Assembly: GCA_964035015.1 (NCBI GenBank)
Contig: CAXIUP010000099.1
Coordinates: 22,501-86,500, forward strand
DNA length: 64,000 nt
DNA from: Corallium rubrum
Taxonomy: Eukaryota > Cnidaria > Anthozoa > Scleralcyonacea > Coralliidae
Direction: 5' to 3'
Positions 46,520 to 56,375 of this stretch are shown piece by piece. A program made the translations under genes and the position numbers. Positions within the stretch are counted from its first letter, which is position 1; the number at the start of each line of letters is the position of its first letter. The notes beneath the pieces were generated by a model. That model was not told the origin of the DNA. It saw only the letters and a list, made by a program, of their open reading frames with translations, and did no database searches.

Positions 46520-46791
46520 TGCATGTATTGTTTCGCCCCCACACTCCCACGTTCCGACAAGAAGGATATAAGCACCCCCTGTTTTCGAAAATTGTCATCT
46601 GCCCGAAGATTCTTTTTTAGATGAAACAGCCTGTAGCAGACTTTTGAGGTAAGCGAAAATCTATATTTGCTCTAACTATATGTTATCGAGCACTCTTTGC
46701 GTTTCGTAGACCAAAAACCCACACGTATATTCGCACCCGTATATCGGTTGTGCACTCTTGTTTACGTTATTCATTTCTATTTAACTTCAAA
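46520..46791 (+). promoter_or_regulatory. PLE inter-ORF segment (pseudo-LTR): ribozyme, candidate intron, 5' leader
   Basis: Representative of eight such segments. In order: a C-rich stretch (CGCCCCCACACTCCCAC), the hammerhead fold, the donor-like GAG|GTAAGC, a branch-like CTAAC, the acceptor-like TTTCGTAG (a 61-nt intron), the terminal CACACGTATA, then a leader to the ATG. Promoter activity is expected from PLE biology but no core promoter motif is evident. Confidence 0.55.
46598..46640 (+). ncRNA. Hammerhead ribozyme copy, core mutated (U4C)
   Basis: Stem strands TCTGC and GCAGA are intact, but the CUGANGA box reads CCGAAGA. Predicted inactive or weak. The same change occurs at 63371-63413. 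Confidence 0.6.
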
Positions 46792-48915
46792 ATGCGGCAA
46801 TTTCGATTTGACTATTCACTAAAGAATATCCCAATACCATCACAGGACGCTTATTTGAAGAATTTGAATGAAAAAGTGGAAAGTGTAATAAAACGTATGA
46901 GATGGAAAGCCAATTTCTTTCTTAAAAACAAACAGAGAGAAAACCAAAACAACCCTTTCGGCCTTGCGTCCAACAAAACACCTCCTTCTATCCCGGAAAT
47001 AAAACCTTTCGAAGACGACCTTATAAAACTCATCGAAAATATACAATTTCGGCCATATACGAACCAGTTTCAGAAATGTTTGGCTACCGATTTAAAGAAA
47101 ATTAATTCATCTCCCAACATTTTCATTTTTGCAGACAAAACTAGGAACATTTATGAAACCCCGCTCGACACATACAACAAACTCCTACATGACAACATCA
47201 CAAAAACATACAAGCACGGATCCGAGGACACTATAGATGAAATTGATTCAGAACTAAAAGAAATTTCGAACAGTTTAGGAATCGGCGACAAAATTGAAAA
47301 AATGAAAAAACGCGAAGCATTTATATCTTTAAAAGACCACAAAGAAAATTTCGAAAACAATCCAAAATGCCGATTAATTAACCCCGCTAAAAGCGAATCC
47401 GGAAAACTAAGTAAGGTGATTTTGGACAAAATTAATTCTAATTTGAGACAAAAACTGAATTTAAACCAATGGAGAAATACAAAACAAGTAATTGAGTGGT
47501 TTGGCAATATAAAAGATAAGGACAGACATAGTTTTATTTCGTTTGACATTGTCGATTTCTATCCGTCTATTTCTGAAAAACTATTGGACCAAGCATTATC
47601 TTGGGCTTCGAATTTGGCTACTATAACTGAAAACAATATTTCAATAATAAAACACGCTAGAAAATCTCTCCTTTTCAATACCGGAATTTCATGGATAAAA
47701 AAAGATAGCAATAGTTTGTTTGACGTTACCATGGGTTGTTTCGACGGCGCGGAAGTTTGTGAGTTAGTAGGCCTTTTCATTTTAAATCACCTAAGTAAGA
47801 AATTTGGCAAAGAAAGTATTGGCCTATATAGAGATGACGGTTTAGCTATTATAAAAAGTAAATCAGCACGTTTAGCAGACAAAACAAGGAAAGAACTCCA
47901 CAAAATTTTCGAGCAGTTTGACCTAAAAATTACCGCCGAATCAAATTTACGCATAGTAAACTTTTTAGATGTAACTTTCGACCTTAACAATGGAAATTAT
48001 AGGCCCTATAGGAAGCCCAATGACGATCCGCTTTACATAAATAAGCACTCTAACCACCCACCAAGCATCACAAGACAGTTACCTGCATCAATCAACAAGC
48101 GCATTGCACTTCTCTCGTCAGATGAACAAGTTTTTCAGGAATCTGCACCCATATATCAGAACGCACTTAGGCACAGCAACTTTGATCATGATCTTAGCTA
48201 CACTCAACACACAGCACAGCAACCACGCAGGAATAGGCAACGCAACATCACTTGGTTCAACCCACCTTTTAGCAAGAGTGTAAGCACAAACATAGGACGT
48301 AATTTCCTAAACCTAATTGACAAGCACTTCCCACCACACCACAAGCTCCATAAGATTTTTAACAGAAACACAGTCAAAGTAAGTTACAGCTGCATGAACA
48401 ATTTTAAGTCAATAATCACTAAACACAATGCACACATATCTAGGAATAACATGCCACAGGATAAGGACACTAGCAGTTGCAATTGTAAGAAAAACACGAA
48501 TTGTCCACTTAGAAAACAATGCATGACTAGGGACATAGTATACAAAGCAACAGTCACAGTAAACAACACAAACACGATCAAGAATTACATTGGCATGACT
48601 TCAAGCACATTCAAAGAGCGATTGGCCAACCACACTAAGTCTTTTCAGCATAAAAAGCATGCAAACGACACCGAACTTTCGAAATATATTTGGGCATTGA
48701 AAGAAAACAGTAAGGATTTTAGTATCAATTGGCAAATTTTAAAACATTCTATTTCGTACACGGGAGGTTCAAAACGATGTAATTTATGTTTAGAAGAAAA
48801 ATTTTATATTTTGAAAGATAAAAACAAGAATTGTTTACTCAACAAAAGAGCAGAAATTATCAGTCAATGTCGTCATCGACACAAATTCCGCGCAAACAGC
48901 GCAACAAAGCCATGA
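46792..48915 (+). CDS. Penelope-like reverse transcriptase with GIY-YIG endonuclease, copy 1 (707 aa)
   Basis: The protein copies element RNA into DNA at a nick made by its own endonuclease. The N-terminal part has the DK motif (FADKT, D115) found near the start of PLE RTs. The RT palm has motif A SFDIVDFYPSI (D252), motif B MGCFDGAEVCEL (314-325) and motif C YRDDG (346-350), then a thumb-like region. C-terminal Cys residues (C563, C565, C571, C577) precede a GIY-YIG domain: VYKA (Y584), YIG (599-601), FKERL and LCLEEKF. The ATG at 46792 is chosen; the frame is open 14 codons further to a GTG, which a eukaryotic gene would not normally use. Copy-specific residues are Asn in KNLNEKVES, Phe in MNNFKS and Ser in KENSKDF. 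Two of these are shared with copy 7. The clade within PLEs is not assigned. Confidence 0.93.
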   Translation: MRQFRFDYSLKNIPIPSQDAYLKNLNEKVESVIKRMRWKANFFLKNKQRENQNNPFGLASNKTPPSIPEIKPFEDDLIKLIENIQFRPYTNQFQKCLATDLKKINSSPNIFIFADKTRNIYETPLDTYNKLLHDNITKTYKHGSEDTIDEIDSELKEISNSLGIGDKIEKMKKREAFISLKDHKENFENNPKCRLINPAKSESGKLSKVILDKINSNLRQKLNLNQWRNTKQVIEWFGNIKDKDRHSFISFDIVDFYPSISEKLLDQALSWASNLATITENNISIIKHARKSLLFNTGISWIKKDSNSLFDVTMGCFDGAEVCELVGLFILNHLSKKFGKESIGLYRDDGLAIIKSKSARLADKTRKELHKIFEQFDLKITAESNLRIVNFLDVTFDLNNGNYRPYRKPNDDPLYINKHSNHPPSITRQLPASINKRIALLSSDEQVFQESAPIYQNALRHSNFDHDLSYTQHTAQQPRRNRQRNITWFNPPFSKSVSTNIGRNFLNLIDKHFPPHHKLHKIFNRNTVKVSYSCMNNFKSIITKHNAHISRNNMPQDKDTSSCNCKKNTNCPLRKQCMTRDIVYKATVTVNNTNTIKNYIGMTSSTFKERLANHTKSFQHKKHANDTELSKYIWALKENSKDFSINWQILKHSISYTGGSKRCNLCLEEKFYILKDKNKNCLLNKRAEIISQCRHRHKFRANSATKP

Positions 48916-48994
48916 ATGCATGTATTGTTTCGCCCCCACACTCCCACGTTCCGACAAGAAGGATATAAGCACCCCCTGTTTTCGAAAATTGTCA

Positions 48995-49037
48995 TCTGCC
49001 TGAAGATTCTTTTTTAGATGAAACAGCCTGTAGCAGA
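48995..49037 (+). ncRNA. Minimal type I hammerhead ribozyme (intact core)
   Basis: Stem I is TCTGC (48995-48999) pairing with GCAGA (49033-49037). Core box CTGAAGA is 49000-49006. Stem II is TTCT/AGAT with a T5 loop; its first pair is U-U, which is unusual. GAAA is 49020-49023. Stem III is ACA/TGT around GCC, a nearly palindromic ACAGCCUGU that could pair between two copies. Cleavage is predicted after A49032 (UGUA). This matches the short-stem-III hammerheads described from PLEs. Confidence 0.72.
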
Positions 49038-49045
49038 CTTTTGAG

Positions 49046-49106
49046 GTAAGCGAAAATCTATATTTGCTCTAACTATATGTTATCGAGCACTCTTTGCGTT
49101 TCGTAG
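49046..49106 (+). other. Candidate 61-nt intron in PLE leader
   Basis: GAG|GTAAGC at 49046, CTAAC about 35 nt before the end, and TTTCGTAG ending at 49106. It is conserved in all segments at the equivalent place. Penelope of Drosophila virilis also has a short intron in this region (established knowledge); splicing here is inferred. Confidence 0.5.
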
Positions 49107-49187
49107 ACCAAAACCCACACGTATATTCGCACCCGTATATCGGTTGTGCACTCTTGTTTACGTTATTCATTTCTATTTAACTTCAAA

Positions 49188-51311
49188 ATGCGGCAATTTC
49201 GATTTGACTATTCACTAAAGAATATCCCAATACCATCACAGGACGCTTATTTGAAGAATTTGATTGAAAAAGTGGAAAGTGTAATAAAACGTATGAGATG
49301 GAAAGCCAATTTCTTTCTTAAAAACAAACAGAGAGAAAACCAAAACAACCCTTTCGGCCTTGCGTCCAACAAAACACCTCCTTCTATCCCGGAAATAAAA
49401 CCTTTCGAAGACGACCTTATAAAACTCATCGAAAATATACAATTTCGGCCATATACGAACCAGTTTCAGAAATGTTTGGCTACCGATTTAAAGAAAATTA
49501 ATTCATCTCCCAACATTTTCATTTTTGCAGACAAAACTAGGAACATTTATGAAACCCCGCTCGACACATACAACAAACTCCTACATGACAACATCACAAA
49601 AACATACAAGCACGGATCCGAGGACACTATAGATGAAATTGATTCAGAACTAAAAGAAATTTCGAACAGTTTAGGAATCGGCGACAAAATTGAAAAAATG
49701 AAAAAACGCGAAGCATTTATATCTTTAAAAGACCACAAAGAAAATTTCGAAAACAATCCAAAATGCCGATTAATTAACCCCGCTAAAAGCGAATCCGGAA
49801 AACTAAGTAAGGTGATTTTGGACAAAATTAATTCTAATTTGAGACAAAAACTGAATTTAAACCAATGGAGAAATACAAAACAAGTAATTGAGTGGTTTGG
49901 CAATATAAAAGATAAGGACAGACATAGTTTTATTTCGTTTGACATTGTCGATTTCTATCCGTCTATTTCTGAAAAACTATTGGACCAAGCATTATCTTGG
50001 GCTTCGAATTTGGCTACTATAACTGAAAACAATATTTCAATAATAAAACACGCTAGAAAATCTCTCCTTTTCAATACCGGAATTTCATGGATAAAAAAAG
50101 ATAGCAATAGTTTGTTTGACGTTACCATGGGTTGTTTCGACGGCGCGGAAGTTTGTGAGTTAGTAGGCCTTTTCATTTTAAATCACCTAAGTAAGAAATT
50201 TGGCAAAGAAAGTATTGGCCTATATAGAGATGACGGTTTAGCTATTATAAAAAGTAAATCAGCACGTTTAGCAGACAAAACAAGGAAAGAACTCCACAAA
50301 ATTTTCGAGCAGTTTGACCTAAAAATTACCGCCGAATCAAATTTACGCATAGTAAACTTTTTAGATGTAACTTTCGACCTTAACAATGGAAATTATAGGC
50401 CCTATAGGAAGCCCAATGACGATCCGCTTTACATAAATAAGCACTCTAACCACCCACCAAGCATCACAAGACAGTTACCTGCATCAATCAACAAGCGCAT
50501 TGCACTTCTCTCGTCAGATGAACAAGTTTTTCAGGAATCTGCACCCATATATCAGAACGCACTTAGGCACAGCAACTTTGATCATGATCTTAGCTACACT
50601 CAACACACAGCACAGCAACCACGCAGGAATAGGCAACGCAACATCACTTGGTTCAACCCACCTTTTAGCAAGAGTGTAAGCACAAACATAGGACGTAATT
50701 TCCTAAACCTAATTGACAAGCACTTCCCACCACACCACAAGCTCCATAAGATTTTTAACAGAAACACAGTCAAAGTAAGTTACAGCTGCATGAACAATGT
50801 TAAGTCAATAATCACTAAACACAATGCACACATATCTAGGAATAACATGCCACAGGATAAGGACACTAGCAGTTGCAATTGTAAGAAAAACACGAATTGT
50901 CCACTTAGAAAACAATGCATGACTAGGGACATAGTATACAAAGCAACAGTCACAGTAAACAACACAAACACGATCAAGAATTACATTGGCATGACTTCAA
51001 CCACATTCAAAGAGCGATTGGCCAACCACACTAAATCTTTTCAGCATAAAAAGCATGCAAACGACACCGAACTTTCGAAATATATTTGGGCATTGAAAGA
51101 AAACAATAAGGATTTTAGTATCAATTGGCAAATTTTAAAACATTCTATTTCGTACACGGGAGGTTCAAAACGATGTAATTTATGTTTAGAAGAAAAATTT
51201 TATATTTTGAAAGATAAAAACAAGAATTGTTTACTCAACAAAAGAGCAGAAATTATCAGTCAATGTCGTCATCGACACAAATTCCGCGCAAACAGCGCAA
51301 CAAAGCCATGA
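49188..51311 (+). CDS. PLE RT-GIY-YIG, copy 2 (707 aa, intact)
   Basis: All RT and GIY-YIG motifs as in copy 1. It differs by Ile in KNLIEKVES, Thr in GMTSTTF, Asn in KENNKDF and Val in MNNVKS. It is flanked on both sides by hammerhead segments, the upstream one (48995) with an intact core. Confidence 0.93.
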   Translation: MRQFRFDYSLKNIPIPSQDAYLKNLIEKVESVIKRMRWKANFFLKNKQRENQNNPFGLASNKTPPSIPEIKPFEDDLIKLIENIQFRPYTNQFQKCLATDLKKINSSPNIFIFADKTRNIYETPLDTYNKLLHDNITKTYKHGSEDTIDEIDSELKEISNSLGIGDKIEKMKKREAFISLKDHKENFENNPKCRLINPAKSESGKLSKVILDKINSNLRQKLNLNQWRNTKQVIEWFGNIKDKDRHSFISFDIVDFYPSISEKLLDQALSWASNLATITENNISIIKHARKSLLFNTGISWIKKDSNSLFDVTMGCFDGAEVCELVGLFILNHLSKKFGKESIGLYRDDGLAIIKSKSARLADKTRKELHKIFEQFDLKITAESNLRIVNFLDVTFDLNNGNYRPYRKPNDDPLYINKHSNHPPSITRQLPASINKRIALLSSDEQVFQESAPIYQNALRHSNFDHDLSYTQHTAQQPRRNRQRNITWFNPPFSKSVSTNIGRNFLNLIDKHFPPHHKLHKIFNRNTVKVSYSCMNNVKSIITKHNAHISRNNMPQDKDTSSCNCKKNTNCPLRKQCMTRDIVYKATVTVNNTNTIKNYIGMTSTTFKERLANHTKSFQHKKHANDTELSKYIWALKENNKDFSINWQILKHSISYTGGSKRCNLCLEEKFYILKDKNKNCLLNKRAEIISQCRHRHKFRANSATKP

Positions 51312-51390
51312 ATGCATGTATTGTTTCGCCCCCACACTCCCACGTTCCGACAAGAAGGATATAAGCACCCCCTGTTTTCGAAAATTGTCA

Positions 51391-51433
51391 TCTGCCTGAA
51401 GATTCTTTTTTAGATGAAACAGCCTGTAGCAGA
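51391..51433 (+). ncRNA. Hammerhead ribozyme (intact core)
   Basis: Identical in all paired and core positions to 48995-49037, exactly 2396 bp downstream. Confidence 0.7.
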
Positions 51434-51583
51434 CTTTTGAGGTAAGCGAAAATCTATATTTGCTCTAACTATATGTTATCGAGCACTCTTTGCGTTTCGT
51501 AGACCAAAACCCACACGTATATTCGCACCCGTATATCGGTTGTGCACTCTTGTTTACGTTATTCATTTCTATTTAACTTCAAA

Positions 51584-53707
51584 ATGCGGCAATTTCGATT
51601 TGACTATTCACTAAAGAATATCCCAATACCATCACAGGACGCTTATTTGAAGAATTTGATTGAAAAAGTGGAAAGTGTAATAAAACGTATGAGATGGAAA
51701 GCCAATTTCTTTCTTAAAAACAAACAGAGAGAAAATCAAAACAACCCTTTCGGCCTTGCGTCCAACAAAACACCTCCTTCTATCCCGGAAATAAAACCTT
51801 TCGAAGACGACCTTATAAAACTCATCGAAAATATACAATTTCGGCCATATACGAACCAGTTTCAGAAATGTTTGGCTACCGATTTAAAGAAAATTAATTC
51901 ATCTCCCAACATTTTCATTTTTGCAGACAAAACTAGGAACATTTATGAAACCCCGCTCGACACATACAACAAACTCCTACATGACAACATCACAAAAACA
52001 TATAAGCATGGATCCGAGGACACTATAGATGAAATTGATTCAGAACTAAAAGAAATTTCGAACAGTTTAGGAATCGGCGACAAAATTGAAAAAATGAAAA
52101 AACGCGAAGCATTTATATCTTTAAAAGACCACAAAGAAAATTTCGAAAACAATCCAAAATGCCGATTAATTAACCCCGCTAAAAGCGAATCCGGAAAACT
52201 AAGTAAGGTGATTTTGGACAAAATTAATTCTAATTTGAGACAAAAACTGAATTTAAACCAATGGAGAAATACAAAACAAGTAATTGAGTGGTTTGGCAAT
52301 ATAAAAGATAAGGACAGACATAGTTTTATTTCGTTTGACATTGTCGATTTCTATCCGTCTATTTCTGAAAAACTATTGGACCAAGCATTATCTTGGGCTT
52401 CGAATTTGGCTACTATAACTGAAAACAATATTTCAATAATAAAACACGCTAGAAAATCTCTCCTTTTCAATACCGGAATTTCATGGATAAAAAAAGATAG
52501 CAATAGTTTGTTTGACGTTACCATGGGTTGTTTCGACGGCGCGGAAGTTTGTGAGTTAGTAGGCCTTTTCATTTTAAATCACCTAAGTAAGAAATTTGGC
52601 AAAGAAAGTATTGGCCTATATAGAGATGACGGTTTGGCTATTATAAAAAGTAAATCAGCACGTTTAGCAGACAAAACAAGGAAAGAACTCCACAAAATTT
52701 TCGAGCAGTTTGACCTAAAAATTACCGCCGAATCAAATTTACGCATAGTAAACTTTTTAGATGTAACTTTCGACCTTAACAATGGAAATTATAGGCCCTA
52801 TAGGAAGCCCAATGACGATCCGCTTTACATAAATAAGCACTCTAACCACCCACCAAGCATCACAAGACAGTTACCTGCATCAATCAACAAGCGCATTGCA
52901 CTTCTCTCATCAGATGAACAAGTTTTTCAGGAATCTGCACCCATATATCAGAACGCACTTAGGCACAGCAACTTTGATCATGATCTTAGCTACACTCAAC
53001 ACACAGCACAGCAACCACGCAGGAATAGGCAACGCAACATCACTTGGTTCAACCCACCTTTTAGCAAGAGTGTAAGCACAAACATAGGACGTAATTTCCT
53101 AAACCTAATTGACAAGCACTTCCCACCACACCACAAGCTCCATAAGATTTTTAACAGAAACACAGTCAAAGTAAGTTACAGCTGCATGAACAATGTTAAG
53201 TCAATAATCACTAAACACAATGCACACATATCTAGGAATAACATGCCACAGGATAAGGACACTAGCAGTTGCAATTGTAGGAAAAACACGAATTGTCCAC
53301 TTAGAAAACAATGCATGACTAGGGACATAGTATACAAAGCAACAGTCACAGTAAACAACACAAACACGATCAAAAATTACATTGGCATGACTTCAACCAC
53401 ATTCAAAGAGCGATTGGCCAACCACACTAAGTCTTTTCAGCATAAAAAGCATGCAAACGACACCGAACTTTCGAAATATATTTGGGCATTGAAAGAAAAC
53501 AATAAGGATTTTAGTATTAATTGGCAAATTTTAAAACATTCTATTTCGTACACGGGAGGTTCAAAACGATGTAATTTATGTTTAGAAGAAAAATTTCATA
53601 TTTTGAAAGATAAAAACAAGAATTGTTTACTCAACAAAAGAGCAGAAATTATCAGTCAATGTCGTCATCGACACAAATTCCGCGCAAACAGCGCAACAAA
53701 GCCATGA
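51584..53707 (+). CDS. PLE RT-GIY-YIG, copy 3 (707 aa, intact)
   Basis: Intact frame. Copy-specific changes are CNCRKN in the Cys cluster (Arg for Lys) and EEKFHIL (His for Tyr) near the C-terminus; catalytic motifs are unchanged. Confidence 0.93.
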   Translation: MRQFRFDYSLKNIPIPSQDAYLKNLIEKVESVIKRMRWKANFFLKNKQRENQNNPFGLASNKTPPSIPEIKPFEDDLIKLIENIQFRPYTNQFQKCLATDLKKINSSPNIFIFADKTRNIYETPLDTYNKLLHDNITKTYKHGSEDTIDEIDSELKEISNSLGIGDKIEKMKKREAFISLKDHKENFENNPKCRLINPAKSESGKLSKVILDKINSNLRQKLNLNQWRNTKQVIEWFGNIKDKDRHSFISFDIVDFYPSISEKLLDQALSWASNLATITENNISIIKHARKSLLFNTGISWIKKDSNSLFDVTMGCFDGAEVCELVGLFILNHLSKKFGKESIGLYRDDGLAIIKSKSARLADKTRKELHKIFEQFDLKITAESNLRIVNFLDVTFDLNNGNYRPYRKPNDDPLYINKHSNHPPSITRQLPASINKRIALLSSDEQVFQESAPIYQNALRHSNFDHDLSYTQHTAQQPRRNRQRNITWFNPPFSKSVSTNIGRNFLNLIDKHFPPHHKLHKIFNRNTVKVSYSCMNNVKSIITKHNAHISRNNMPQDKDTSSCNCRKNTNCPLRKQCMTRDIVYKATVTVNNTNTIKNYIGMTSTTFKERLANHTKSFQHKKHANDTELSKYIWALKENNKDFSINWQILKHSISYTGGSKRCNLCLEEKFHILKDKNKNCLLNKRAEIISQCRHRHKFRANSATKP

Positions 53708-53785
53708 ATGCATGTATTGTTTCGCCCCCACACTCCCACGTTCCGTCAGGAAGGATATAAGCACCCCTGTTTTCGAAAATTGTCA

Positions 53786-53828
53786 TCTGCCTGAAGATTC
53801 TTTTTTAGATGAAACAGCCTGTTGCAGA
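53786..53828 (+). ncRNA. Hammerhead ribozyme (intact core, U at cleavage site)
   Basis: As at 48995 except that the residue 5' of the cut is T instead of A (UGUU). The rule at that position is any base but G, so activity should be possible. Just upstream, the segment differs by TCAGG for ACAAG and loses one C. Confidence 0.68.
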
Positions 53829-53979
53829 CTTTTGAGGTAAGCGAAAATCTATATTTGCTCTAACTATATGTTATCGAGCACTCTTTGCGTTTCGTAGAAC
53901 CAAAACCCACACGTATATTCGCACCCGTATATCGGTTGTGCACTCTTGTTTACGTTATTCATTTCTATTTAACTTCAAA

Positions 53980-56103
53980 ATGCGGCAATTTCGATTTGAC
54001 TATTCACTAAAGAATATCCCAATACCATCACAGGACGCTTATTTGAAGAATTTGATTGAAAAAGTGGAAAGTGTAATAAAACGTATGAGATGGAAAGCCA
54101 ATTTCTTTCTTAAAAACAAACAGAGAGAAAATCAAAACAACCCTTTCGGCCTTGCGTCCAACAACACACCTCCTTCTATTCCGGAAATAAAACCTTTCGA
54201 AGACGACCTTATAAAACTCATCGAAAATATACAATTTCGGCCATATACGAACCAGTTTCAGAAATGTTTGGCTACCGATTTAAAGAAAATTAATTCATCT
54301 CCCAACATTTTCATTTTTGCAGACAAAACTAGGAACATTTATGAAACCCCGCTCGACACATACAACAAGCTCCTACATGACAACATCACAAAAACATATA
54401 AGCATGGATCCGAGGACACTATAGATGAAATTGATTCAGAACTAAAAGAAATTTCGAACAGTTTAGGAATCGGCGACAAAATTGAAAAAATGAAAAAACG
54501 CGAAGCATTTATATCTTTAAAAGACCACAAAGAAAATTTCGAAAACAATCCAAAATGCCGATTAATTAACCCCGCTAAAAGCGAATCCGGAAAACTAAGT
54601 AAGGTGATTTTGGACAAAATTAATTCTAATTTGAGACAAAAACTGAATTTAAACCAATGGAGAAATACAAAACAAGTAATTGAGTGGTTTGGCAATATAA
54701 AAGATAAGGACAGACATAGTTTTATTTCGTTTGACATTGTCGATTTCTATCCGTCTATTTCTGAAAAATTATTGGACCAAGCATTATCTTGGGCTTCGAA
54801 TTTGACTACTATAACTGAAAACAATATTTCAATAATAAAACACGCTAGAAAATCTCTCCTTTTCAATACCGGAATTTCATGGATAAAAAAAGATAGCAAT
54901 ACTTTGTTTGACGTTACCATGGGTTGTTTCGACGGCGCGGAAGTTTGTGAGTTAGTAGGCCTTTTCATTTTAAATCACCTAAGTAAGAAATTTGGCAAAG
55001 AAAGTATTGGCCTATATAGAGATGACGGTTTAGCTATTATAAAAAGTAAATCAGCACGTTTAGCAGACAAAACAAGGAAAGAACTCCACAAAATTTTCGA
55101 GCAGTTTGACCTAAAAATTACCGCCGAATCAAATTTACGCATAGTAAACTTTTTAGATGTAACTTTCGACCTTAACAATGGAAATTATAGGCCCTATAGG
55201 AAGCCCAATGACGATCCGCTTTACATAAATAAGCACTCTAACCACCCACCAAGCATCACAAGACAGTTACCTGCATCAATCAACAAGCGCATTGCACTTC
55301 TCTCATCAGATGAACAAGTTTTTCAGGAATCTGCACCCATATATCAGAACGCACTTAGGCACAGCAACTTTGATCATGATCTTAGCTACACTCAACACAC
55401 AGCACAGCAACCACGCAGGAATAGGCAACGCAACATCACTTGGTTCAACCCACCTTTTAGCAAGAGTGTAAGCACAAACATAGGACGTAATTTCCTAAAC
55501 CTAATTGACAAGCACTTCCCACCACACCACAAGCTCCATAAGATTTTTAACAGAAACACAGTCAAAGTAAGTTACAGCTGCATGAACAATGTTAAGTCAA
55601 TAATCACTAAACACAATGCACACATATCTAGGAATAACATGCCACAGGATAAGGACACTAGCAGTTGCAATTGTAAGAAAAACACGAATTGTCCACTTAG
55701 AAAACAATGCATGACTAGGGACATAGTATACAAAGCAACAGTCACAGTAAACAACACAAACACGATCAAGAATTACATTGGCATGACTTCAACCACATTC
55801 AAAGAGCGATTGGCCAACCACACTAAATCTTTTCAGCATAAAAAGCATGCAAACGACACCGAACTTTCGAAATACATTTGGGCATTGAAAGAAAACAATA
55901 AGGATTTTAGTATTAATTGGCAAATTTTAAAACATTCTATTTCGTACACGGGAGGTTCAAAACGATGTAATTTATGTTTAGAAGAAAAATTTTATATTTT
56001 GAAAGATAAAAACAAGAATTGTTTACTCAACAAAAGAGCAGAAATTATCAGTCAATGTCGTCATCGACACAAATTCCGCGCAAACAGCGCAACAAAGCCA
56101 TGA
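53980..56103 (+). CDS. PLE RT-GIY-YIG, copy 4 (707 aa, intact)
   Basis: Intact frame. Marker changes: Asn in SNNTPPS, Thr in ASNLTTI (shared with copy 5) and Thr in DSNTLFD just before motif B. RT and endonuclease motifs are conserved. Confidence 0.93.
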   Translation: MRQFRFDYSLKNIPIPSQDAYLKNLIEKVESVIKRMRWKANFFLKNKQRENQNNPFGLASNNTPPSIPEIKPFEDDLIKLIENIQFRPYTNQFQKCLATDLKKINSSPNIFIFADKTRNIYETPLDTYNKLLHDNITKTYKHGSEDTIDEIDSELKEISNSLGIGDKIEKMKKREAFISLKDHKENFENNPKCRLINPAKSESGKLSKVILDKINSNLRQKLNLNQWRNTKQVIEWFGNIKDKDRHSFISFDIVDFYPSISEKLLDQALSWASNLTTITENNISIIKHARKSLLFNTGISWIKKDSNTLFDVTMGCFDGAEVCELVGLFILNHLSKKFGKESIGLYRDDGLAIIKSKSARLADKTRKELHKIFEQFDLKITAESNLRIVNFLDVTFDLNNGNYRPYRKPNDDPLYINKHSNHPPSITRQLPASINKRIALLSSDEQVFQESAPIYQNALRHSNFDHDLSYTQHTAQQPRRNRQRNITWFNPPFSKSVSTNIGRNFLNLIDKHFPPHHKLHKIFNRNTVKVSYSCMNNVKSIITKHNAHISRNNMPQDKDTSSCNCKKNTNCPLRKQCMTRDIVYKATVTVNNTNTIKNYIGMTSTTFKERLANHTKSFQHKKHANDTELSKYIWALKENNKDFSINWQILKHSISYTGGSKRCNLCLEEKFYILKDKNKNCLLNKRAEIISQCRHRHKFRANSATKP

Positions 56104-56181
56104 ATGCATGTATTGTTTCGCCCCCACACTCCCACGTTCCGACAAGAAGGATATAAGCACCCCTGTTTTCGAAAATTGTCA

Positions 56182-56224
56182 TCTGCCTGAAGATTCTTTT
56201 TTAGATGAAACAGCCTGTTGCAGA
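56182..56224 (+). ncRNA. Hammerhead ribozyme (intact core, U at cleavage site)
   Basis: Same UGUU cleavage triplet variant as 53786-53828, linking copies 4 and 5 as a recent pair. Confidence 0.68.
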
Positions 56225-56375
56225 CTTTTGAGGTAAGCGAAAATCTATATTTGCTCTAACTATATGTTATCGAGCACTCTTTGCGTTTCGTAGACCAAAA
56301 ACCCACACGTATATTCGCACCCGTATATCGGTTGTGCACTCTTGTTTACGTTATTCATTTCTATTTAACTTCAAA

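Noticed and set aside
46750..46791. 14-codon N-terminal extension of the PLE ORF beginning at GTG
   Set aside because: No ATG upstream in frame; the first ATG, at 46792 and its equivalents, is the likelier eukaryotic start.
47151..47549. Recurrent antisense ORFs within each PLE unit (132, 73, 68, 67 and 65 residues)
   Set aside because: Shadows on the opposite strand of the RT-GIY-YIG frame, repeated only because the unit is repeated.
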